The notes beneath the pieces are model-generated. The model was not told the origin of the DNA and made no database searches. It saw only the letters and a program-made list of their open reading frames with translations. Both the position numbers and the translations under genes were made by a program. From Alphaproteobacteria bacterium (GTDB taxonomy: Bacteria; Pseudomonadota; Alphaproteobacteria; UBA8366), in the NCBI GenBank assembly GCA_030743445.1, contig JASLSL010000243.1, forward strand, positions 1-5,979: a DNA stretch of 5,979 bases, written 5' to 3'. This document shows, piece after piece, positions 1 through 5,171 of the stretch. The stretch's first letter is position 1; the number at the start of each line of letters is the position of its first letter.

Positions 1-70
1 AAATCAACCCGAAATTCCGTCTTCAGATTTAAAATTATTAAATATCATTTAGTAAAAACAAAGCGTTAAT

Positions 71-90
71 AGATAACATAAATGTTATCT
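71..90. promoter_or_regulatory. Perfect 9-bp inverted repeat, candidate operator
   Basis: The sequence AGATAACATAAATGTTATCT has two 9-base arms (71-79 and 82-90) that are exact reverse complements around a 2-base centre. It ends 18 bases upstream of the -35 box of the promoter at 109-136. A dimeric regulator binding here would sit just upstream of RNA polymerase, a position that fits an activator better than a blocking repressor. The motif TAGATAA overlaps its left edge (70-76) and recurs at 98-104. I cannot assign a regulator family. The site could also be a chance palindrome in AT-rich DNA, but a perfect match this long next to a promoter makes that less likely. Confidence 0.5.
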
Positions 91-108
91 GCATAAGTAG
101 ATAAATTA

Positions 109-136
109 TTGACTTTATTTGTACATATATTATTAT
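109..136 (+). promoter_or_regulatory. Sigma70-type promoter of the envelope gene pair
   Basis: A -35 hexamer TTGACT (109-114, five of six consensus bases) and a -10 hexamer TATTAT (131-136, five of six) are separated by 16 bases. An alternative -10, TTATAT at 133-138, would give an 18-base spacer. Transcription would begin near 143, leaving a leader of about 65 bases before the ATG at 208. The surrounding 140 bases are about 22% GC, in sharp contrast with the genes. No other promoter candidate is needed for the two genes that follow. Confidence 0.7.
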
Positions 137-192
137 ATCCAAAACCAGGCGGCGGCCATTTGGGACGAAACAAGGCTTCCGCCACGAGCGCA

Positions 193-200
193 GAGAGGAG
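193..200 (+). promoter_or_regulatory. Ribosome binding site fixing the start at 208
   Basis: GAGAGGAG lies 7 bases before the ATG at 208 and is a strong Shine-Dalgarno match. It decides against the in-frame TTG at 109, which falls inside the promoter -35 box and would add 33 residues in front of a perfectly placed signal peptide. Confidence 0.8.
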
Positions 201-207
201 TTACGTC

Positions 208-639
208 ATGACCACCAGCGTTATCCGCAAGACCGCGATCGCCACCGCGATCGGCTTCGCGTTCGCCGCGATCGCCGCGATTTCCCCGGCCAGCGCCGGC
301 GGCAAGCATCACGGGCACAAGGGCTCGGGCTACAAGCAGGAACAGACCTACAAGCGCGGCCACAACGCCACGCGCAATCAGCCGGGCCGACAACTGACCC
401 GGATCATCAGCCACCTGATCGGCGGCGCCTACTACAACAACCGCCCCAACCGCCACAATCGCTGGCGTCGCGGCCAGCGGGTGCGCCACTACCGCCAAGT
501 CCGGCGTTGCCATTCGGTCTACTCGTACAAGACCGACCGCTGGGGCAACCAGGTCAAGGTCGTCGGGACCATGTGCTACGACCGCCGGGGCAACGGCTAC
601 ATCGTCCGCGGCAGTCGCCACGTCGTCGAGCGCTACTGA
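208..639 (+). CDS. Small secreted, strongly cationic protein with a conserved Cys pair
   Basis: This 143-residue protein of unknown function should be exported. Residues 1-30 form a classic Sec signal peptide: a basic start (R7, K8), a hydrophobic Ala/Ile-rich core and an A-S-A cleavage site at 28-30. The mature part of about 113 residues carries some 20 Arg, 6 Lys and 9 His against only 4 acidic residues, so it is very basic and probably binds an anionic partner such as LPS, a nucleic acid or peptidoglycan (inference). The N-terminal part (31-95) is low-complexity and rich in Gly, His, Asn and Arg. The C-terminal part looks folded and has two cysteines, C101 and C123, likely a periplasmic disulfide, around the motif G-T-M-C-Y-D and before Y-I-V-R-G-S-R. 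I have seen similar C-termini in hypothetical alphaproteobacterial proteins, but no named family comes to mind. It is first in a two-gene unit, 35 bases before the lipoprotein gene. Confidence 0.82.
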   Translation: MTTSVIRKTAIATAIGFAFAAIAAISPASAGGKHHGHKGSGYKQEQTYKRGHNATRNQPGRQLTRIISHLIGGAYYNNRPNRHNRWRRGQRVRHYRQVRRCHSVYSYKTDRWGNQVKVVGTMCYDRRGNGYIVRGSRHVVERY

Positions 640-674
640 TCGCAGCGGCTGACGCGAGTTGAGGGAGAACAGCC

Positions 675-1172
675 ATGAACTCGATATCAGTGACGAAAAT
701 CAAGCGAACGCTTGCGGTTGTCGTGCTCGGCTTGGGCCTCGCCGCATGCCAGCAGGGCTTCGCCGGCATGGGCCCGAAGCAGAGCGGCGGCACCCTGGTC
801 GGCGCCGGGCTCGGCGCGTTGGCCGGCTCGCAGATCGGCCGCGGCCGCGGCCAGTTGGCCGCGGTGGCGCTCGGCACCATCGCCGGCGCCATGCTCGGCA
901 ACGAGGTCGGTCGGTCGCTCGACAACGCCGACCGCTACCATCTGATGAACGCCACCAACCGGGCCGGTGCGGCGCCGATCGGCCGCCGGGTCGGCTGGCG
1001 CAATCCGGATTCAGGCCACCGCGGCATGGTCACCCCGATGCGCGAGGGCACCCACCGGGGCACCGGCGACTACTGCCGTGAATTCCGTCAGAGCGTCACC
1101 GTCGACGGCTGGACCGAGGAGGCCTTCGGCACCGCCTGCCGCCAGCCGGACGGCAGCTGGAAGATGCTCTAA
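675..1172 (+). CDS. Glycine-zipper lipoprotein, 17 kDa surface antigen type
   Basis: This 165-residue envelope lipoprotein has a type II signal peptide ending in lipobox L22-A23-A24-C25, so the mature protein would begin with lipidated C25, probably in the outer membrane. Residues 39-79 form a glycine zipper with a small residue every fourth position (G39 to G59, A63, G67 to G79), a pattern known from membrane-inserting or oligomerising helices. The C-terminal part (about 95-165) resembles the 17 kDa rickettsial surface-antigen domain, ending in Y-C-R-E-F, G-T-A-C-R-Q-P-D-G-S-W-K and two cysteines (C134, C155) that may pair. The family is structural, and no catalytic residues are expected. 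The start is supported by GAGGGAG at 661-667, 7 bases upstream. It is co-transcribed with the preceding secreted protein and followed by a terminator. The assignment to the lipoprotein family is firm; its exact role is unknown. Confidence 0.92.
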   Translation: MNSISVTKIKRTLAVVVLGLGLAACQQGFAGMGPKQSGGTLVGAGLGALAGSQIGRGRGQLAAVALGTIAGAMLGNEVGRSLDNADRYHLMNATNRAGAAPIGRRVGWRNPDSGHRGMVTPMREGTHRGTGDYCREFRQSVTVDGWTEEAFGTACRQPDGSWKML

Positions 1173-1201
1173 GGGCGTTTCTCCCCTCCCCAAACTCGAA
1201 C

Positions 1202-1231
1202 ACGGCGGGCCCCGACCCCGCCGTTTTTTTT
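1202..1231 (+). terminator. Rho-independent terminator of the envelope gene pair
   Basis: An 8-bp perfect GC-rich stem (ACGGCGGG at 1202-1209 with CCCGCCGT at 1217-1224) encloses a 7-base loop and runs directly into eight T residues (1224-1231). It lies 30 bases after the lipoprotein stop codon. On the opposite strand the stem is not followed by a T run, so it should act in the plus direction only. Confidence 0.93.
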
Positions 1232-1258
1232 GTCGATGCGGTCGAAGCAACCCCCAAT

Positions 1259-1373
1259 CGTCATCCCGGACGGGCGCAGCCCGATCCGGAATCCATGCCT
1301 GAGAGAATCCAACCGCGATAGTCGACGATTTCGTGGGGCTCAGGCATGGATTCCCGCTTTCGCGGGAATGACG
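1259..1373. repeat. Composite palindromic repeat (REP/MITE-like) between convergent genes
   Basis: An imperfect palindrome of about 115 bp. The outer ends CGTCAT (1259-1264) and ATGACG (1368-1373) are complementary. The inner 15-base arms at 1289-1303 and 1339-1353 are exact reverse complements around a 35-base centre. Each side also holds its own hairpin. On the left, CCGGA-CGGGC (1266-1275) pairs with GCCCG (1279-1283) and TCCGG (1285-1289), with one bulged A. On the right, ATTCCCGC (1350-1357) pairs with GCGGGAAT (1362-1369) across a 4-base loop. The right arm matches the GTCATTCCCGCGAAAGCGGG type of dispersed repeat known from many proteobacteria. No coding capacity is evident. On the minus strand it begins 16 bases after the stop of the gene ending at 1390, so it may stabilise or end that transcript. 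The rest of 1173-1389 shows nothing beyond this and the terminator. Confidence 0.85.
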
Positions 1374-1389
1374 AGAAGTAGTGGTGGCG

Positions 1390-2361
1390 TTAACCCGCCA
1401 GCCCCCGCCGGACGGCGGCGGAGAGCAGCTCGACGATGCCGACGTGGACCTCGATCGGCATGCCGTCGACCGTCGGCTCGAGCCGGCCCGACATGCCGTC
1501 GACCAGGCCGAGGGTGGGCGCGGCCTCGATCAGCCGGCGCTCGAGTGCTGCGGTGTGAGCGAGCTCGCCGTTGCCGGCGATGATCGCCAGTGCCGCGCAA
1601 ATTCCGTAGCAGCCCCAGTTCGAGACCCCGGCCGGCAGCAGCACGTCGGTCGCGAGCTCGGCGCACAGCACCTCGCCATGGGGCACGTGCTCGGCGACCG
1701 CCGCCTTCACCGCACCCATGCCGATCTCGTTGCCGCCGTCGCCGACGCCGACGGTCGGGATGCCGCGCGCCGCAGCCTCCGAGATCACGTAATCGAGCCG
1801 CGCGCGGCCCGCACTGTAGTCCTGGCCGAGGGCGTTGCGGTAGGTGCCGTCGGCGGTCATCCCGGCGCGCTCGACCGAGATCACGGCCACGGGCCGGTAG
1901 TCGTCGATCAGCGCCTTGCATTCCGCCCGGGCGGTGGTGTCGTTGTCCGAGCACGAGGCCATCGCGGCGATCGCGGTGAAGCGTGGCGTCTCGGTCGCGA
2001 TCCGCGCCTGCTCGAAGCTGACCACGTTGGGGCCGGCGCGCTCGATCATCGCTGCCACCTTGCCCATTATCGGTGCATCCACCAGCACCACCGGGATGGC
2101 GTTGAACCCGATGGTGATCGCGCGCGCCAAGGCGGCGACGCCGATCGGGCCGTCGTTCTCGGCGATCTCCTCCGAGACCCCGGCGCGGGTCAGCGAGCCG
2201 GTCAGGATGAACACCACGTCGCCGACGCCGAGACCCGCGAGAGGCTTGGCGGCAACCTCGCAGATCGGCCCGCCGGCATGGGCCCGGGCCGGCTCCAACA
2301 GCCCGGCGACGCCGCGCTGGCCGATATCGAGGCCGACGATCCGGTCGATCAGGTCGAACAT
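1390..2361 (-). CDS. D-glutamate cyclase-like protein (PF14336/DUF4392)
   Basis: This 323-residue cytoplasmic protein resembles the C-terminal domain of mammalian D-glutamate cyclase (DGLUCY), which converts D-glutamate to 5-oxo-D-proline. Motifs that I associate with the family are I-L-T-G at 52-55, N-D-G-P-I-G at 69-74, the S-V-E-R-A-G stretch at 162-167 and the glycine-rich G-V-G-D-G-G-N-E-I-G-M-G at 205-216, followed by S-N-W-G-C-Y-G at 247-253. The protein has no signal peptide and matches a stand-alone single-domain form. I start it at the ATG at 2361, which has GAAGAGG (2367-2373) in front of it. A GTG at 2388 would add nine residues, but it lies within the repeat 2381-2514. It is the last gene of the minus-strand cluster, behind the SelA-like PLP enzyme. 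The family call is good. D-glutamate as the true substrate here is uncertain, since bacterial members are mostly uncharacterised. Confidence 0.85.
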   Translation of the reverse strand: MFDLIDRIVGLDIGQRGVAGLLEPARAHAGGPICEVAAKPLAGLGVGDVVFILTGSLTRAGVSEEIAENDGPIGVAALARAITIGFNAIPVVLVDAPIMGKVAAMIERAGPNVVSFEQARIATETPRFTAIAAMASCSDNDTTARAECKALIDDYRPVAVISVERAGMTADGTYRNALGQDYSAGRARLDYVISEAAARGIPTVGVGDGGNEIGMGAVKAAVAEHVPHGEVLCAELATDVLLPAGVSNWGCYGICAALAIIAGNGELAHTAALERRLIEAAPTLGLVDGMSGRLEPTVDGMPIEVHVGIVELLSAAVRRGLAG

Positions 2362-2366
2362 GGCAA

Positions 2367-2373
2367 CCTCTTC
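2367..2373 (-). promoter_or_regulatory. Ribosome binding site deciding the start at 2361
   Basis: Read on the minus strand this is GAAGAGG, five bases before the ATG at 2361. It favours that start over the in-frame GTG at 2388. It lies just outside the repeat at 2381-2514, so the repeat leaves the translation signal intact. Confidence 0.7.
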
Positions 2374-2380
2374 ATCGCAT

Positions 2381-2514
2381 CCCCTCACCCTCCCGCTTCG
2401 CGGGGCCCTCCCTCTCCCTCGGAGGGGAGAGGGTCAGGCGGCTGCGCCGCCTTGGCCAAGCGGCATGGCGCAAAGCCCCTCTCCCCTGGCGGGAGAGGGG
2501 TTTGGGGTGAGGGG
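2381..2514. repeat. Hairpin-rich small repeat with terminal inverted repeats
   Basis: A 134-bp element bounded by perfect 10-bp inverted ends, CCCCTCACCC (2381-2390) and GGGTGAGGGG (2505-2514). Inside are four hairpins in series: CCCGC/GCGGG (2392-2404); CCCTCTCCC/GGGAGAGGG (2410-2433, 9-bp stem); GGCGGC/GCCGCC (2437-2451); and CCCCTCTCCC/GGGAGAGGGG (2476-2500, 10-bp stem, 5-base loop). A self-complementary CTTGGCCAAG lies at 2451-2460. This CCCTCTCCC...GGGAGAGGG arrangement is a commonly dispersed non-coding repeat type in high-GC proteobacteria. The element fills almost the whole gap between two co-directional minus-strand genes and would appear in their shared mRNA as a strongly folded spacer. 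It differs from the repeat at 1259-1373, so two repeat families are present. No protein is encoded. Confidence 0.87.
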
Positions 2515-2528
2515 GCAATCGCATGGAC

Positions 2529-3833
2529 TCATGCCGCGTCGGCCTTTTGCGCCGGACCGAACAGCAGCTCGCGGAACGCCGCCCTGTCGGCGATGACCTC
2601 GGCGAGCCGGTCGATCGACCGGTCGACCGCTTCCGCGAATCGCTCGGCGCCGCCGAACCGCGCCAGGGTCTCCGGCGGGATGAACTTGATCAGCATCGAC
2701 GAGGTCCCGGGCGGCAGGCCGGCGAAATGGACGGTCAGCACGCCGTGGTCGCGCAGCAGCACCATCGCCAGCCCGGCCGAGGCCTCGATCGGCATCACCG
2801 GCGCCTCGGTCAGGCCGGCCCGCTCCATCGCCATCTCGAGCACGTCCTCGCCGTCGAGCCTTGCGATCACCGGGGTCTCGCTGACCCGGTTGCCGAGCCG
2901 CTGCTTGAGGGCGGCGATGACTTCCTTGGTGGTCGCGACGAGCTCGCGCACGCGTTCCGGCCGGTACTGTTCGAGCGAGCGCACCACCGCCGGGAAGAGC
3001 ATCGGCCGGGCCTCCGAGCCGAGCTCGAAGGCGAGCGCCCTGACTTCCTCGACGAGCTTCTTCTCACCACCCAGGAGCCCTAGTCGAGGCCCGATGGTGC
3101 CGTACTTGTCGAGCCCGGTGGAGCCGATATCGACCCCGAGCTCGAGCAGCTTCGGCTGGTCGAAGATCGCCGGGCCGACCCGCGCCCCGCCGGCGTCGTC
3201 GACCAGGACCTTGGCGCCGCGGTCGTGGGCCAACCGCACGATGCGGTCCATATCCTTGACGCCGAGGATCTCGTAGCTCACCGCGAGTCTCGTCATCGAC
3301 ACTTGGCTGACGTTGTCGTGCGCCGCCATCGCCGCCTCGAACTGGGCGAGGCCGGCGGTGTCGACGAAGTTCGCCCCGGCGCGTTTCGCCGCCCGCACCA
3401 CGCAGGGATGGCTGCCGGTCGCCGAGACCCCGACAATGGTCTCGCCCGGCTTGACGATGGTCAGCGTGCCGGCCAGCACCGCCGCGGTCTGGCGGTTGAA
3501 CAGCATGATGCCGTGGCGTTCCGCGTCGCCGCCGAGGTGCTCCAGCGCCAGCTCGTTCAGCCGCTCGACCAGCATCGCCGGGGCGAGCTCGTCGTCGAGC
3601 AGGGCGAAATCCTCTTCCTCGACTGGCATGCTGCGGTCGAGGCCGCTGAAGTTGTAGACCACTTCGAGGCCGGACTCTGCGGCGCGGCCCTCGATGAACC
3701 CCCAAGCCTGGCGCAGCTTGGCGTGGTCGTCCTGGCTCGAGGTGATGAACTCGCCGCGCGCATAGGGCACGCCGTCCGCGTGCGGATTTCCGAAGCGATC
3801 CTGTGACATGGCTGGGGACTTGGCTTGGGACAT
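2529..3833 (-). CDS. SelA-like fold-type I PLP-dependent enzyme
   Basis: This 434-residue enzyme belongs to the aminotransferase class V-like/SelA-like group of PLP enzymes, the group that includes selenocysteine synthase relatives and D-glucosaminate-6-phosphate ammonia-lyase. Visible landmarks are N-R-Q-T-A-A-V-L at 113-120, which matches the SelA-type N-N-x-A-A-A-V-L; A-T-G-S-H at 138-142; the PLP-ring aspartate segment V-D-D-A-G-G at 211-216; and S-T-G-L-D-K-Y-G at 238-245, where K243 is the likely Schiff-base lysine. The C-terminal small domain runs from about 290. No tRNA-binding N-terminal domain is evident, and full selenocysteine synthase is usually somewhat longer, so a lyase, racemase or related amino-acid reaction is more likely. 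The start at 3833 has GGGAG six bases upstream. An in-frame GTG at 3872 and an ATG at 3809 lack such a site. It is third in the minus-strand cluster, 69 bases after the M20 gene. The substrate cannot be told. Confidence 0.85.
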   Translation of the reverse strand: MSQAKSPAMSQDRFGNPHADGVPYARGEFITSSQDDHAKLRQAWGFIEGRAAESGLEVVYNFSGLDRSMPVEEEDFALLDDELAPAMLVERLNELALEHLGGDAERHGIMLFNRQTAAVLAGTLTIVKPGETIVGVSATGSHPCVVRAAKRAGANFVDTAGLAQFEAAMAAHDNVSQVSMTRLAVSYEILGVKDMDRIVRLAHDRGAKVLVDDAGGARVGPAIFDQPKLLELGVDIGSTGLDKYGTIGPRLGLLGGEKKLVEEVRALAFELGSEARPMLFPAVVRSLEQYRPERVRELVATTKEVIAALKQRLGNRVSETPVIARLDGEDVLEMAMERAGLTEAPVMPIEASAGLAMVLLRDHGVLTVHFAGLPPGTSSMLIKFIPPETLARFGGAERFAEAVDRSIDRLAEVIADRAAFRELLFGPAQKADAA

Positions 3834-3839
3834 ATCTGG

Positions 3840-3844
3840 CTCCC
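3840..3844 (-). promoter_or_regulatory. Ribosome binding site deciding the start at 3833
   Basis: Minus-strand GGGAG, six bases before the ATG at 3833. It is the only recognisable Shine-Dalgarno sequence among the three possible starts (3872 GTG, 3833 ATG, 3809 ATG). The 69-base gap 3834-3902 that contains it shows no convincing promoter or terminator. Confidence 0.6.
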
Positions 3845-3902
3845 GGTCGGATGGGTTATTGCTTGCCGCCACATTAGCACGCGGCCGGGCGTGGCGCGCA
3901 AT

Positions 3903-5171
3903 TTACGCCGACAGATAATCGAACGCGGTGAGTGCGTGCACGGCAAACACCGCATGCAGCTCCTCGATGTCCGCGAATTCGTCGGTGCCGCCCATGTTGT
4001 TCGCCGCGACCCCGTAGACCACCGAGGGAACGCCCTTCTGGCGGTAGAAGCGGGCGTCGGAGAATCCGGGGCGCAAGTTCACCGCCACGTCCCGGCCCAA
4101 TACGGCCCGCGCGTTGTCGTGCACCAGCCGGACCAGTTCATGATCCGGCTCGGTCCAGTTCGGCTCGCATTCCGAGAGAACCTCCCAGGTCACGTCCCGA
4201 AGCGGGTCCAGTGCCGCGGCGATCCGCGCGTGAAGATCGGCGACCGCGGTCCCGGGCGGCAGGCGGAAGTCGAGAAGCGCTTTGGCGGAATTGGGGATCG
4301 TGTTGATGTTGAGCCCGCCCTCGATGCGCCCGAGATTGACGGTGATCCGTTGCAGGGTGTCGGATTCGCCCGCACCCGAAAGGGCCTCGGAGATCGGCGC
4401 CGCCTCGCGAATGGTCCGGGCGATCGCTTCGGGAAGCTGCGAGGGCGCATCGCCTAGCGCCAGGACCGGCGTCAAGGCGTCGAGCAACGCCTCGATCGCA
4501 TTCTGGCCAAGATGGACATGGGCGCCGTGATTGGCGATGCCGGCGGCCTCCACCTTGACCCACAAATTTCCCTTCTCGCCGATCCGCGCCACAAGGGGGG
4601 ACCCGGCGTCGCCGCTGATCATGGCGTCGCCCACCGTCTCCTCGAAATTGGCAAGCAGGTGTTGCGTGCCCCATCGGCCGCCGGTTTCCTCGTCGCCGAC
4701 CAGGGCGAGCACCGCTTCGCCGGCCCAGTCGCCCCGGAATTCCGCGAGCAGCAGGAACGCCGTCACCGAGGCCGCGATGCCCGCCTTCATATCGCACGCG
4801 CCGCGCCCGTAAATACGGCCGTCCCTGATCTCGCCGCCCAACGGCGGCGTCGACCAGCCGGCGGTGTCGCCGATCGGAAAGGTGTCGAGATGTCCGTTGA
4901 AAACCAGGCGGCGCCCCGGCTTCGATCCGGACACCATGGCCACGAGATTGACGGCGGGGTCCTCGGCCACGATCCGGCGCGCGTGCACCCCCGGCGCGTC
5001 GCCAAGCCGCGCCTCGATCGCCGCGACGAGCGGCCCGGTATCGCCGGGCGGGTTCTGACTATCGATCCGGACCAGCTCGGCGCAGAACGCCACGACATCG
5101 TCTTCCAGTTCCTCGATCCGGGAGGCGAAGCGCGCCCGCGCGCCGGCGTCGCTCATACCCGGACCGCTCAC
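3903..5171 (-). CDS. M20-family metallohydrolase (ArgE/DapE type)
   Basis: A 422-residue cytoplasmic binuclear-zinc deacylase or peptidase. The M20 landmarks appear in order: G-H-L-D-T-F-P at 93-99 (H94 ligand, D96 catalytic), G-R-G-A-C-D-M-K-A-G at 122-131 (D127 bridging), D-E-E-T-G-G at 160-165 (E161 general base, E162 ligand) and S-G-D-A-G-S-P at 186-192 (D188 ligand). The lid/dimerisation domain begins near 200 and contains N-H-G-A-H-V-H at 214-220. The last metal ligand of the family, a His four residues before the Glu in H-x-x-N-E-Y, is not there: the segment reads N-M-G-G-T-D-E-F (392-399), with G394 at the His position. The family removes N-acyl groups or cleaves dipeptides; the substrate here is unknown. 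The GTG start overlaps the preceding stop as GTGA, which suggests translational coupling. An ATG at 5156 is a close alternative, and neither has a clear Shine-Dalgarno sequence. Confidence 0.9.
   Translation of the reverse strand: MSGPGMSDAGARARFASRIEELEDDVVAFCAELVRIDSQNPPGDTGPLVAAIEARLGDAPGVHARRIVAEDPAVNLVAMVSGSKPGRRLVFNGHLDTFPIGDTAGWSTPPLGGEIRDGRIYGRGACDMKAGIAASVTAFLLLAEFRGDWAGEAVLALVGDEETGGRWGTQHLLANFEETVGDAMISGDAGSPLVARIGEKGNLWVKVEAAGIANHGAHVHLGQNAIEALLDALTPVLALGDAPSQLPEAIARTIREAAPISEALSGAGESDTLQRITVNLGRIEGGLNINTIPNSAKALLDFRLPPGTAVADLHARIAAALDPLRDVTWEVLSECEPNWTEPDHELVRLVHDNARAVLGRDVAVNLRPGFSDARFYRQKGVPSVVYGVAANNMGGTDEFADIEELHAVFAVHALTAFDYLSA

Noticed and set aside
71..90. Zur or Fur box
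   Set aside because: The ATAACAT and ATGTTAT half-sites are in the opposite order from a Zur box, and the GATAA...TTATC spacing is one base short of the Fur consensus. Left unassigned.
109..207. In-frame TTG start that would lengthen the secreted protein by 33 residues
   Set aside because: It lies within the -35 box, has no ribosome binding site, and would bury the signal peptide; the ATG at 208 has a strong one.
1202..1231. Bidirectional terminator also serving the minus-strand cluster
   Set aside because: On the minus strand the stem is not followed by a T run, so there is no support for termination in that direction.
1259..1373. CRISPR-like array or an insertion sequence
   Set aside because: There are no regularly spaced direct repeats and no transposase frame; the structure is a single palindromic unit.
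1381..3276. A plus-strand open frame of about 630 codons antisense to the cyclase-like and PLP genes
   Set aside because: It crosses two well-supported minus-strand genes and a repeat, has no recognisable domain, and its composition (rich in Arg, Asp, Gly and His, later Ser) is what an antisense frame of GC-rich codons gives.
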